Source of the DNA: Acidobacteriota bacterium | Lineage (GTDB): Bacteria > Acidobacteriota > UBA4820 > DSQY01 | Direction: 5' to 3' | DNA length: 16,047 bases | NCBI GenBank assembly: GCA_021814085.1 | Contig: JAKAJA010000008.1 | Coordinates: 1-16,047, forward strand | Shown: in pieces, positions 1 to 8,159 of the stretch | How positions within the stretch are numbered: the stretch's first letter is position 1 | How the letters are laid out: each line of letters starts with the position of its first letter | The notes under the pieces: generated by a model | The model's input: only the letters and a program-made list of their open reading frames with translations | Told to the model about the DNA's origin: nothing | Database searches by the model: none | Made by a program: the position numbers and the translations under genes

Positions 1-1
1 C

Positions 2-394
2 CGGTCAGCGATCGTCAAGGGCGGGATCATGGGGGTCTTTGGGCTCGCAGTCCTCGGACAGGCGGCCTACAAGGCATGGGTTCCCCATCCCCCGAGCTTC
101 GAAGCCATGGGCCTCATGGGGCTGGCGGCGCTCTCCGCCAACGCCAGTTGCCTCGGCCTGCTCTGGCGGCACAGGTCCGACGACATCAACATGCATTCGG
201 TCTGGCTCTGTTCGAGAAACGACATCGTCGCGAACGCGTCGGTTCTGATCGCCGCCGGATGCGTTTGGTTCTGGCGATCCGGCTGGCCTGATATCATTAT
301 CGGGGTGGCATTGGCGGTGTTCATTCTGCGTTCGGCGTTTCGGGTCCTCCGGCGGGCCCGGTCGGAGCTGGACGCCACCGCCCCGGCCCTGTAG
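2..394 (+). CDS. Cation transporter, CDF-like (5' end outside window)
   Basis: The reading frame is open from the left edge (base 2) to TAG at 392-394, giving 131 residues of what is normally a protein of about 210. The visible part has about four hydrophobic segments. Segment GGIMGVFGLAVLGQAAYKAW is followed by a loop and then GLMGLAALSANASCLGLLW. The motif SRNDIVANASVLIAA follows; in cation-diffusion-facilitator-like transporters this helix carries the metal-binding Asp. It ends in a short charged tail (FRVLRRARSELDATAP). The family exports divalent metal ions from the cytoplasm by proton antiport. The ATG at 29 lies inside the domain and is not the true start. The EamA-type transporter begins 5 nt downstream, so the two are probably co-transcribed. 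The metal cannot be told from this fragment. Confidence 0.8.
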   Translation, partial: RSAIVKGGIMGVFGLAVLGQAAYKAWVPHPPSFEAMGLMGLAALSANASCLGLLWRHRSDDINMHSVWLCSRNDIVANASVLIAAGCVWFWRSGWPDIIIGVALAVFILRSAFRVLRRARSELDATAPAL

Positions 395-399
395 GAATT

Positions 400-1479
400 A
401 TGGTCGACAATCCCAAGGAGACTGAAAATCGATTTTCCACCGTCGCGCCCGCCTTGCTGGCGGCGACCCTCTTCGGGGCCACGGCGCCGCTGTGCAAGCT
501 GCTTCTGGGCGATGCGGCCCCGCTCCCGCTCGCGGCTCTTCTTTATCTGGGCTCGGGTGTAGGCCTGGCGGCGTGGCTGGCACTCCGCCGCATCGCCGGC
601 GGCTTCCGAAGCAGGGGGCAGGCATTTGGAGGCAAGGGCTGGCTCACGCTGGGCGGGGCCGTTGCCGTAGGTGGCGTGCTGGCACCCGTCCTTTTCCTCG
701 TGGGGCTCTCCCATTCCGCGGCATCCACGGCATCGCTCCTGCTGAACCTCGAAATGGTCTTTTCGGCCTTGCTCGCATGGATGCTCTTCCGTGAGGGTTT
801 TGAGGGCCGAGTGGCCTGGGGGCTCGCGGTTATTCTTGGCGGGTGCCTCCTCCTTGCCTGGCCGGGAAGCGGTTTCTCTGGGTGGGGCATGGGCGTCCTG
901 CCCATCGCAGGCGCCTGTATCTGCTGGGCGCTGGACAACAATCTCACCCAGCGCCTTGCGGACAAGGATCCAGTTCTGATTGCCGCCATCAAGGGGTTGG
1001 TGGGAGGGACCGTGAACGCGTCGCTGGCCGTTGCGCTGGGGCAAACCTTCCCATCCGCTGTGCCGTTCCTGGCCGCCCTCTGCGTCGGACTGTGCGGGTA
1101 CGGAGTCAGCCTGGTCCTGTTCGTCGTATCGCTGGGCCGCATCGGGACGGCGAGGACCATCGGTGTTTTCGCGACCGCGCCGTTTGTGGGCGCGTGCCTA
1201 TCGCTTCTGCTGTTGGGCGAAGCTCCAAGCCTGAGCCTCTTCCTTGCGGCGATGGTATTGGTGGTGGGGCTGATCATCGCCCTCGGCGGACACCACGCTC
1301 ACGGACATGTTCACGAGGCAGCGGTTCACGCGCATCGCCATCACCACGACGAGTACCATCAGCACCACCATGCCGGTTCCGAGGCTGACGACGAGCCGCA
1401 CCGCCACACTCATAGCCACGACCCTCTGGAGCACACCCATCCTCACTATCCTGACACCCACCACCGGCATGGGCACTGA
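400..1479 (+). CDS. EamA/DMT-family permease with His-rich C-terminal tail
   Basis: The protein has 359 residues. Residues 1 to about 297 are almost wholly hydrophobic and fit the ten-helix, two-repeat EamA fold of the drug/metabolite transporter superfamily. Examples are the N-terminal AALLAATLFGATAPLCKLLL and the later SLLLNLEMVFSALLAWMLFREG. The last 62 residues hold 25 histidines in HH, HxH and HHH runs. Such a tail is expected to bind Zn, Ni, Co or Cu and is not part of the usual EamA domain. The start ATG at 400 lies 5 nt after the stop of the CDF-like gene; the TAGGA spanning that stop may serve as a weak ribosome site, suggesting coupling. The next gene is convergent. A role in metal export or metal-chelate transport is inferred from tail and context. 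EamA proteins more often move amino acids or other metabolites. Confidence 0.82.
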   Translation: MVDNPKETENRFSTVAPALLAATLFGATAPLCKLLLGDAAPLPLAALLYLGSGVGLAAWLALRRIAGGFRSRGQAFGGKGWLTLGGAVAVGGVLAPVLFLVGLSHSAASTASLLLNLEMVFSALLAWMLFREGFEGRVAWGLAVILGGCLLLAWPGSGFSGWGMGVLPIAGACICWALDNNLTQRLADKDPVLIAAIKGLVGGTVNASLAVALGQTFPSAVPFLAALCVGLCGYGVSLVLFVVSLGRIGTARTIGVFATAPFVGACLSLLLLGEAPSLSLFLAAMVLVVGLIIALGGHHAHGHVHEAAVHAHRHHHDEYHQHHHAGSEADDEPHRHTHSHDPLEHTHPHYPDTHHRHGH

Positions 1480-1498
1480 CGGGGAGCCGTCGGCACCC
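1471..1498. terminator. Imperfect hairpin between convergent genes
   Basis: GACGG (1478-1482) pairs with CCGTC (1487-1491) around a GGAG loop. The stem continues through a T-G and a C-G pair, a 2-nt internal loop and three outer G-C pairs. It spans the end of the EamA-type gene and most of the short gap before the convergent PII-like gene. No T-run follows on either strand, so an intrinsic terminator is only possible. It may simply be a GC-rich coincidence. Confidence 0.25.
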
Positions 1499-1516
1499 TC
1501 CCGCTGCTAAAGGAGT

Positions 1517-1849
1517 CTATAGGGCGCCCTCGCGCTTCTCCCCCGTGCTGATACGGATCGCGTTTTCCACGGGCAGGATGAAGATCTTCCCGTCACCGGC
1601 CCGCCCCGTGTGCGCAGCCGCTTGGATGGCGCCGCAGACCAGCTCGGCGGCGCCATCTTCCACGACGATCTCCAGGCGCACTTTGGGGAAGGTGGTCCCC
1701 AGCCCTCTCTCGGGGTTCTGTTTGAGCCTTCCGCGGCCAAAGCCGCGCACCAATTCGAAGGTTGCCCCCGAGACGGCTTCCATCTGGTGGAGGGCATCCA
1801 TGACCCGGCCCTCCATGAAAGGCTGAATGTAAGCGATGAGCATTTTCAT
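1517..1849 (-). CDS. PII-like signalling protein at the end of a heavy-metal RND operon
   Basis: This 110-residue protein is clearly PII-fold: start MKMLIAYIQPF, then ELVRGFGRG before the T-loop, FPKVRLEIVVED after it, the B-loop TGRAGDGKIFILP (81-93) and the C-loop end IRISTGEKREGAL. Compared with GlnB/GlnK, the T-loop is about three residues shorter and lacks the RGAEY stretch with the uridylylated Tyr51. The second Arg of IRIRTGE is Ser. The B-loop Lys is kept, so nucleotide binding is plausible, but classical nitrogen control by uridylylation is not. It lies 31 nt downstream of the pump gene with AAGGAG 8 nt before ATG. PII-like genes linked to CusA/CzcA pumps are a known branch (PII-NG type). 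I infer that it tunes or senses the pump's state. The ligand is unknown. Confidence 0.88.
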   Translation of the reverse strand: MKMLIAYIQPFMEGRVMDALHQMEAVSGATFELVRGFGRGRLKQNPERGLGTTFPKVRLEIVVEDGAAELVCGAIQAAAHTGRAGDGKIFILPVENAIRISTGEKREGAL

Positions 1850-1880
1850 CTGCAGACTCCTTCCACCGGGACGGGTGTCA

Positions 1881-4800
1881 TCAGGCGGGCTGACGCACGC
1901 GTTCCACCCGAGATTCGATCGCGAAATAGAGCACTGGGACCACCAGGAGTGTCAGGAGCGTCGAGCTGACGATGCCGCCCATGACGATGACCGCGAGGGG
2001 CTTCTGGATGTCGGCGCCTGATCCGGTCGCGACGACCATGGGGAGCATCCCCATGAAGCTCACGAGCGCGGTCATGAACAGCGGCTTGAATCGCAGGCGG
2101 CACCCCTCCACCACTGTCTCGCCCAATGACCGTCCCTGCTCCCGCAGCTGCTTGAAGAAGGCCACCAGGACCACGCCGTTCTGTACGGCGATACCCAGCA
2201 ATACGATAAACGCCACGGCGGCAGAGACCGAGAGCGTCATCCGGAAGAGAAGGGCTGCTACGACCCCTCCGACGAGGGCGAAGGGGAGGTTGAGGATCAC
2301 CAGGAGGGCATTTCTGGCCGTCCCCAGCGCCGAGTAGAGCAGGAAGAGTATCAGGAGCAGGACGATGGGCACCACGATCGCGAGCTGGCGCATGGCCCGC
2401 TGCTGGTTCTCGAACTGACCGCCGTACTCCACGAAGTACCCGGCGGGCAGCGCGCGGACCGCCGGCTCCAGCCGCTGACGGACCTCTTGGACGAACCCCC
2501 CGAGGTCCCTGCCGCGGATGTTGGTCTCCACGACGACCCGCCGCATCCCGCGTTCGCGGCTCACCTGCATGGGGCCCTCTGCCACCCGGATCGTGGCCAC
2601 CTGGCCCAGCGGGACCCGCTCGCCGCCCGGCGCGGGGATCAACAGGCCGGACAGGGCTGCCAGGTCAGCGCGGGCACTCTCCGGAAAGCGCACCACAATG
2701 TCGAACCGCCTGTCTCCCTCGACGAAGCGCCCCACTTCCTTCCCCGCGTACGCCGCTTCGAGGAGCTCATTCACGGAGCCGACCCTGATCCCATGACGGG
2801 CCAGCGCCTCCGTGTTCAAGGTGACCTGGACTTCTGCCATCCCCGAGACCTGCTCGACCTTCAGGTCGCGCGCCCCGCGGACCGCACCGATGTCGGCGGC
2901 GGCCTTGTCCGCGAAAGATTTCAGGACGGCCAAGTCCGGACCGAAGACCTTGACGGCGAGGTCGCTCTTGACCCCCGAGATCAGCTCGTTGACGCGCAGG
3001 GAGATGGGCTGGGAGAAGGACATCCTAATGCCCGGAATCTGGGAGAGGTCCTTGTTCAGGGCCTCCACCAGTTCCGCCTTGTCGCGTCCCGTCTTCCACT
3101 GCTTTCGGGGTTTCAGCATGACAAACACGTCGGTCTGCTCGGGGCCCATGGGGTCCTCCGAGATCTCGGCCCGGCCGGTCTTGCTGACGACGGTGGCCAC
3201 CTCCGGGAACTTCAGGATGCGCCTCTCCAGCATCGTCCCGACAGCAACGGACCCATCGAGAGAGGCGTTCGGGAGCCTCACCACGTTGATGGCGATGGAG
3301 CCTTCGTCGAGGGGCGGCATGAACTCGGTGCCGAGGAAGGGCACGAGGGTCAGAGAGAGGACCAGGACCACCGACGCGATCCCGACCGTCATCTTCGGGT
3401 GTCCCATGGCCCGCTGGAGGAGCAGGAGGTAGCCCTCCCGAAATCGCCGGACCGGTCGGAATTCTCGCTCCTCGGCCTGTCGGAGGAGAACTGCGGAGAG
3501 CGCCGGGACCACGATCATCGCCACGCCGATGGAGACCAGGAGGCAGACGAGGAGCGTCAGGGCGAGGGGGGTGAACATCTTCCCTTCGAGCCCCTGGAGC
3601 GTGAAGAGGGGGACCAAGACGAGGGCGATGATGAGGACGGAGAAGCTGACCGGCCTCGCCACCTCGGCCATCGCCTCGACCAGGATGAACCCCTTCTGGG
3701 ACGCGTCGCGGTTTTCGGCGAGGTGGCGCCGCACATTCTCCGCAACGACGATGGAGGCGTCCACCACCATCCCCACTGAGAACGCCATGCCCCCGAGGGT
3801 CATCAGGTTCGCCGAGAGGCCCAGGGCGCTCATCACGATGAAGCTCACCAAGAACGTGATTGGAAGGGAAGACACGACGATGACGGCCGTGCGGAACTCC
3901 GCGAGGAAGAGGAAGAGCACCAGGATGACGAGGAGGCCCCCTTCACGCAGGCAGTTCATCACGGTTTCGATGCACGCCTCGATGAGGGCCGTCCGGTCGT
4001 AGAACACGTCGAGGCGCAGCCCCTTCGGCAGGCTCTTCTGGAGCTGTGCGGCGGCCTCCTTCACCGCCGAGACGACGGTCTTGGAGTTCTCTCCCCGCAG
4101 CATGATGGCCATGCCGCAGACGGTCTCCCCTTTGCCGTCGCGGGTCACGGCGCCCTGTCGGGCCTGGGGTCCGATTTGAATCTCGGCCAGGTCGCGCAAG
4201 AACACCGGGGCCCCGTCCTTCGCCCTCAGCGGCACGGCCCCCACATCCTCGATGTTCTGGAAAAGGCCGATGCCGCGGATGTACATCTGCTCCCACCCCT
4301 TGAGGATGTAGCCCGCGCCGGCATTTGAGTTGCTCTCCTCGATGGCCTCCACCACGTCTCGGAGCGTTAGGCCGTACTTGACCAGGCGCTCTGGCAGAAC
4401 CACGACCTGGTACTGCTTGACTTCCCCTCCGAAGCTGTTCACCTCGGTGACACCTGGGACATTTCTCAGCCTCGGGGTGACGAGCCAGGTCTGGAGGCTC
4501 CGCTTCTCCATTGGGGAGAACCCCTCGCCCTCCAGCGTGTATTGGAAGATCTCTCCGAGACCGGTGCTGAGAGGACCCAGCTCGGGTTCCACACCCGGGG
4601 GCAGCCCCTCTTTGGCCCCCTGAAGCCGCTCGAAGACCACCTGGCGTGTAAAGTACGCGTCCACCCCGTCCTGGAAGACGATGACCACCTGCGAGAGGCC
4701 CGCCCTGGAGATCGACCGGACCTGGAGGACCTTGGGCAGGCCCCCCATGACCAGTTCGATGGGGTAGGTGACCCTCTGTTCGACATCGAGGGCGGAAAGC

Positions 4801-4961
4801 CCGGGGGCCTTGGTAAGGACCATCACCTGGACGTTCGTGACGTCCGGAAATGCGTCGACCGGGAGCCGGACCCACGCCAGCACGCCGAGGGCCGCCGCGA
4901 GCGCCGTGCAGAAAAGGACGGGCCATCGCCTTCGGAGAATCCACTCGAAGAATGTGTTCAT
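1881..4961 (-). CDS. Heavy-metal efflux RND permease (CusA/CzcA family)
   Basis: The 1026-residue protein has the normal HME-RND length. It is the inner-membrane, proton-driven component of a tripartite pump that moves metal ions from periplasm or cytoplasm to the outside. The N-terminus MNTFFEWILRRRWPVLF with helix 1 at about 14-31, VDAFPDVTNVQV (35-46) and the long periplasmic domains are typical. Helix 4 carries LGGMAFSVGMVVDASIVVAEN (389-409) with the proton-relay Asp401. This resembles neither the classic CzcA (DFGxxVDGAV) nor the CusA (GAMVDAAIVM) signature exactly, so the metal is uncertain. The frame stays open upstream to 5399, but ATG at 4961 is the start: GAGGAGG precedes it, and it lies 10 nt after the adaptor stop. 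The PII-like gene follows. Confidence 0.96.
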   Translation of the reverse strand: MNTFFEWILRRRWPVLFCTALAAALGVLAWVRLPVDAFPDVTNVQVMVLTKAPGLSALDVEQRVTYPIELVMGGLPKVLQVRSISRAGLSQVVIVFQDGVDAYFTRQVVFERLQGAKEGLPPGVEPELGPLSTGLGEIFQYTLEGEGFSPMEKRSLQTWLVTPRLRNVPGVTEVNSFGGEVKQYQVVVLPERLVKYGLTLRDVVEAIEESNSNAGAGYILKGWEQMYIRGIGLFQNIEDVGAVPLRAKDGAPVFLRDLAEIQIGPQARQGAVTRDGKGETVCGMAIMLRGENSKTVVSAVKEAAAQLQKSLPKGLRLDVFYDRTALIEACIETVMNCLREGGLLVILVLFLFLAEFRTAVIVVSSLPITFLVSFIVMSALGLSANLMTLGGMAFSVGMVVDASIVVAENVRRHLAENRDASQKGFILVEAMAEVARPVSFSVLIIALVLVPLFTLQGLEGKMFTPLALTLLVCLLVSIGVAMIVVPALSAVLLRQAEEREFRPVRRFREGYLLLLQRAMGHPKMTVGIASVVLVLSLTLVPFLGTEFMPPLDEGSIAINVVRLPNASLDGSVAVGTMLERRILKFPEVATVVSKTGRAEISEDPMGPEQTDVFVMLKPRKQWKTGRDKAELVEALNKDLSQIPGIRMSFSQPISLRVNELISGVKSDLAVKVFGPDLAVLKSFADKAAADIGAVRGARDLKVEQVSGMAEVQVTLNTEALARHGIRVGSVNELLEAAYAGKEVGRFVEGDRRFDIVVRFPESARADLAALSGLLIPAPGGERVPLGQVATIRVAEGPMQVSRERGMRRVVVETNIRGRDLGGFVQEVRQRLEPAVRALPAGYFVEYGGQFENQQRAMRQLAIVVPIVLLLILFLLYSALGTARNALLVILNLPFALVGGVVAALLFRMTLSVSAAVAFIVLLGIAVQNGVVLVAFFKQLREQGRSLGETVVEGCRLRFKPLFMTALVSFMGMLPMVVATGSGADIQKPLAVIVMGGIVSSTLLTLLVVPVLYFAIESRVERVRQPA

Positions 4962-4971
4962 CGCGTCCTCC

Positions 4972-6300
4972 TCAGTCCGCGCAGCCTGCGCCCATTTTCG
5001 AGCGCAGGACATCCGACTTGAGGAGGAACGCGCCCTTCGCGACGACGGTATCCCCGGACGAGACCCCCGAGAGCACTTCGACCCAGCCTCCCTCCTTCTT
5101 GCCCAACTTGAGTGGCCGGCGGATGTAGTAGGGCCCCTCCAGGCGGACGAAGGCGAAGGAGCGGCCCTCGTCCTCGAGGATGGATTCCTCTGGCAGCGCG
5201 AGCCCCCCTGCGACCTCGAGCAGGAGGCGGACCCTCGCAAACATCCCCGCACGCAGGAGGTTGTCCGGGTTGTCCACGACGACCCGGGCCATCGCCGTCC
5301 GCGTGACCTCGTCCAGCGTCCCCCCGATCTTCTCCACGGTCCCCTTGAAAACCCGCCCGGGATAAGCGGCGAGGGTGACATCGGCCCCGACGGGGGCACC
5401 GGGTGGCGCGCTCAGGATCGCAGCGAGCTCTCGCTCGTAGAGGGTGGTCTGGGCCCAGACCTTGGCTGTGTCCGCAAGGAGGAGGGCTCTGTCGCCGGGT
5501 TGGACGAGCGCTCCCAGACTGAGCGCCCGCTCGAGGACGGTCCCGGAAAAGGGCGCCCGCACGGGCATGAGCCCGGAGGTGTCGGCTCCGGCGGCCAGAG
5601 AGTCCAGCGCCGCGTCTGACAGGCCCATGCTCGCGAGTGTGCTCGCCGCGGCCCGGTGCTCTGCTTCGGCCATGCGGAGCGCCGCCTGGGCTTCGAGGAG
5701 GTCCCGCTTGGGGCAGATCCCTTTGGCGAAGAGCTCCGACTCACGCTGTTCGGTGGCGCGGGCGAGGTCCAGCGCAGAGGCCGCCCGCGTGTGGTCGGCC
5801 TTCGCTTGACGGAACTCGGCGCTGTCCACCTCGTACAGGACTTGCCCCTTGGCGACCCGCCCACCGAGGTCGACGTGAATGACCCGGACCGTGCCGGCCG
5901 CCACCGGGCTCACGTAGACCGAGCGCTCTTCATCCGAGCGGATTTCCGCGTTGAGATCTGTTCCGCCCCTCACGGCCCGAGAGCCCACCTCGACGACCTC
6001 AATGGTGCCGCTCTTTGCGGGGTCGAGGAGGTCCGATGGCACCTTGACCACCCCGACCTGATACCGGCACTCGTCGCAGGTGTATGTGGGCATCTTGTGC
6101 TCGCAGACATCGGTTTTGAGTTCAACGACAGATCTGTCCAAGTCCGATTGCTTTGGGACGGCAACCGTCTCTGCTGTTTCTCGTGAACGGGGCGTGGATC
6201 CGACGGGGGCCGAATTGCCGCCACACCCCAAGAGGAGGGAGACCAGCAGGAGCGTGAGCGCGAGCGGATCCAGGGCCTTGGTCCACAATCTGATATTCAT
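4972..6300 (-). CDS. RND efflux periplasmic adaptor lipoprotein with N-terminal Cys/His metal site
   Basis: The 442-residue protein is the membrane-fusion subunit that links the RND pump to the outer-membrane channel. The N-terminus has a hydrophobic stretch ending in a lipobox, LLGC (residues 23-26), so it is predicted to be a lipoprotein. A short extra domain follows with CEHKMPTYTCDECRYQVG: Cys66, His68, Cys75 and Cys78 form a likely metal site. The canonical barrel-sandwich/coiled-coil adaptor follows: VYVSPVAAGTVRVIHVDLGG, an Ala/Glu-rich helical hairpin (about 155-230), then MPVRAPFSGTVLE and the beta-barrel part. The ATG at 6300 overlaps the stop of the outer-membrane gene as ATGA, so translation is probably coupled. 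The Cys/His domain probably hands metal to the pump or senses it, which is inference. Confidence 0.94.
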   Translation of the reverse strand: MNIRLWTKALDPLALTLLLVSLLLGCGGNSAPVGSTPRSRETAETVAVPKQSDLDRSVVELKTDVCEHKMPTYTCDECRYQVGVVKVPSDLLDPAKSGTIEVVEVGSRAVRGGTDLNAEIRSDEERSVYVSPVAAGTVRVIHVDLGGRVAKGQVLYEVDSAEFRQAKADHTRAASALDLARATEQRESELFAKGICPKRDLLEAQAALRMAEAEHRAAASTLASMGLSDAALDSLAAGADTSGLMPVRAPFSGTVLERALSLGALVQPGDRALLLADTAKVWAQTTLYERELAAILSAPPGAPVGADVTLAAYPGRVFKGTVEKIGGTLDEVTRTAMARVVVDNPDNLLRAGMFARVRLLLEVAGGLALPEESILEDEGRSFAFVRLEGPYYIRRPLKLGKKEGGWVEVLSGVSSGDTVVAKGAFLLKSDVLRSKMGAGCAD

Positions 6301-7580
6301 GGGGTGGCTCCCTCGGTTAGGGTTGGGTCGTTGACGGAGAGGCGGTCCATGTCCGCCTTCGCTAGGTTAAGGCGGACGACGGCGTCCACGAAGCGCAGCC
6401 TGAGGCTGGCCAGGGAGCGGCGAGCCTCCAGGAGGTCCAAGAGACGGAACTTTCCTCTCAGGTATCCCTCGTTGACAGCGGAGTACACCTGCTCGGCCTT
6501 CGGAAGGACGCGCTCGCGCAGTGAAGCGACCTCGTCTGCGGATCGTCGAAGCGACGACCGGGTCGTGGCAACCAACGCCCGAAGTCGGATCTCCTCTGCG
6601 CGCATCTCCAACTGGCCCTGATCCAGCCTCGCAGAGGCCTCTATGATCCCCCCGCGGTTCCGGTTGAAAAGGGGTATCGGAATCGCGACCCCGGCGAAAT
6701 AGGCTTTCTCCTGAGTGGTCGTGTAACGCTTCATGCCGACGGAGAACGTGGGATCCGGGATCGCTTCCCGCCTTGCCCGTTGGAGAGACGCTTCCAGCCG
6801 CCGCGTCTCTGCCGATAGGCGCGCGAGGTCCGGAAGGCGCTGGAGTGTCAGGAGAACGGCCTCCTCATCGGGGACAGCGACCTCTTCTGCCAGCGTCCCT
6901 TCGGCGCGTTCGAAATGGACGCTGCTCATGCCGAGTGTCCGTGCCAGCGTGCTCTTCGCGGTGGCGAGGTCCTGGAGGGCGCCCTGGTAGTCGATTGCCG
7001 CCAGGTCTTGTTCGTTCTGGGCCCGGACCGCCTCGATGGGGGAAGCCTCCCCCGCCTCGACGAGGGCCTGGACTACACGGGCCATCTCTTGCGCCGTGTC
7101 GAGGTTCTCCGTGGCGATCCGCTCCCGCTCCTGTGCGCCGAGCAATTCCGCGAACTGACGCTCGACCCCCGTCAGGACGTCCAGCCGCACTTGGCGGTAC
7201 CGCTCCACAGCGGCAGCGCTGGCCGAGTCAGCCGCCGCGATTTCGGCCTGACGCTTCCCGCTTAACCTGACGGTCTGGGTCAGGGCAAGCGCCTCCTGTG
7301 GGGCACGCTGGTCCATCGGGAGACTCCCCCCGAAATCGTCTCGGCTCACCTCGAGGCCCGGGTTGAGCAGGGTCCTCGCCTGGCGGGTCCCACCCTGACT
7401 CGCCCTCCATCCTGCCTCCGCGGCCTTGAGTTCGGGGTTGGAATTGAGGGCTTCCGCCCTGGCCTGAGGCAGAGTGAGTGCCGGGAACTCGAGCGGGGGT
7501 TCCGGTGCCTGCTGCGCCATCAGGGATACAGCCAGCATTGAGAGGGTTGGGAACAGAAAGGGACTCTTCATCAACCGCAT
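6297..7580 (-). CDS. TolC/CzcC-type outer-membrane efflux factor
   Basis: This is the outer-membrane channel of the pump. It has 427 residues if started at ATG 7580, which has AGGAG 7 nt upstream and begins with a signal peptide (MRLMKSPFLFPTLSMLAVSLMAQ). An ATG at 7643 would add 21 residues in front of the signal and is unlikely. The mature chain shows the two-repeat OEP pattern: LTLPQARAEALNSNPELKAAEAGW near the start, long Ala/Arg/Glu-rich helices, VAIPIPLFNRNRGGI in the middle (the usual second-repeat barrel strand) and LLDLLEARRSLASLRLRFVDAV near the end. It precedes the adaptor gene with a 4-nt overlap and follows the small secreted gene by 84 nt. Confidence 0.95.
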   Translation of the reverse strand: MRLMKSPFLFPTLSMLAVSLMAQQAPEPPLEFPALTLPQARAEALNSNPELKAAEAGWRASQGGTRQARTLLNPGLEVSRDDFGGSLPMDQRAPQEALALTQTVRLSGKRQAEIAAADSASAAAVERYRQVRLDVLTGVERQFAELLGAQERERIATENLDTAQEMARVVQALVEAGEASPIEAVRAQNEQDLAAIDYQGALQDLATAKSTLARTLGMSSVHFERAEGTLAEEVAVPDEEAVLLTLQRLPDLARLSAETRRLEASLQRARREAIPDPTFSVGMKRYTTTQEKAYFAGVAIPIPLFNRNRGGIIEASARLDQGQLEMRAEEIRLRALVATTRSSLRRSADEVASLRERVLPKAEQVYSAVNEGYLRGKFRLLDLLEARRSLASLRLRFVDAVVRLNLAKADMDRLSVNDPTLTEGATP

Positions 7581-7664
7581 TCGCGCTCTCCTGAAGTTAC
7601 TTCCGACGGCGGGCAGCGCTTCGCCCGGGGCCTTCAGAGACACTCGTACTGGGAGGAGTGAGAA

Positions 7665-8123
7665 CTAGACTAGGAGAGTCGTTCGGAGCTGGTAGGGTGT
7701 GTGGCTGTGGCGCGGGCTGCTTCGTGTGAGGGTCCGGATGGAGCTCGCCGGGCTTGGGGCGGTCGGCAGTTCAACCCGCCAAGCGGCCTGGGTGACCGAA
7801 GGGCACGGAGCCAAGACTGAGAAAGCACGGGGGGGGGTGCTACACTGAAGGAGAGAGTCCGTGCAAGAATCCGCGTCAACCTCACTCACTTGGGGAGACA
7901 GCCCAGAATCCGGGGCGACGCCGGTATCGAGTATCCTCTTGATTGTGGACACGGCAGAGGGGGCGCACACTCCCCGCAAGATTGAGCAACAACTCGAGAG
8001 GACGCTCTCAACCGCGACGTGACCTTCGGGGCCGGTACACCACATCCGTGGGGCGGCTCCGCCCCAAATGCTGAGGGCCAGCAACAGCCAAAGACCGAAT
8101 GAAAAGAGCAAACCGCGTTTCAT
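7665..8123 (-). CDS. Small secreted Cys-containing protein, first gene of the pump operon
   Basis: The product has 152 residues when started at ATG 8123. A clean signal peptide follows (KRGLLFSFGLWLLLALSIWGGA), so it is predicted periplasmic. The mature part has MWCTGPEGHVAVESVLSSCC, a later SCTDSLLQC and Cys at 53 and 107, which are candidates for disulfides or metal binding. The C-terminus ends in a short hydrophobic LRTTLLV. I recall similar short secreted proteins (C-x3-GHVAVE, then CTD) found just upstream of czcCBA-type operons in high-GC Gram-negatives, but no function is established. A second in-frame ATG at 8144 would put seven residues before the signal peptide. The candidate promoter would start transcription near 8141 and so also favours 8123. 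It may be a periplasmic metal chaperone or sensor. Confidence 0.7.
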   Translation of the reverse strand: MKRGLLFSFGLWLLLALSIWGGAAPRMWCTGPEGHVAVESVLSSCCSILRGVCAPSAVSTIKRILDTGVAPDSGLSPQVSEVDADSCTDSLLQCSTPPRAFSVLAPCPSVTQAAWRVELPTAPSPASSIRTLTRSSPRHSHTPYQLRTTLLV

Positions 8124-8130
8124 GCTCAAT

Positions 8131-8159
8131 CTACCCCAAAGCATGTAACGCTACCCCAA
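8131..8159. promoter_or_regulatory. CTACCCCAA direct repeat, 20-bp period, upstream of the pump operon
   Basis: CTACCCCAA occurs at 8131-8139 and again at 8151-8159, exactly 20 bp apart. On the minus strand this reads TTGGGGTAG twice, just before the first gene of the efflux operon. Two full helical turns place both copies on one face of DNA, as in tandem operators of OmpR-type regulators. No regulator gene for it is visible in the window. Function is inferred. Confidence 0.4.

Noticed and set aside
67..1044. Minus-strand open frame of 325 codons opposite the CDF-like and EamA-type genes
   Set aside because: It mirrors two recognisable membrane-protein genes. Its product is hydrophilic and low-complexity, with no ribosome site or family pattern.
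2487..3779. Long plus-strand open frame opposite the RND pump gene
   Set aside because: It is antisense to a certain gene, has a His/Asp/Arg/Gly-rich product of the kind produced by reverse reading of GC-rich codons, and shows no fold-like pattern.
4962..5399. Upstream extension of the pump frame
   Set aside because: It overlaps the adaptor gene out of frame and encodes Arg/Ser-rich noise. ATG 4961 has the ribosome site and the normal HME-RND N-terminus.
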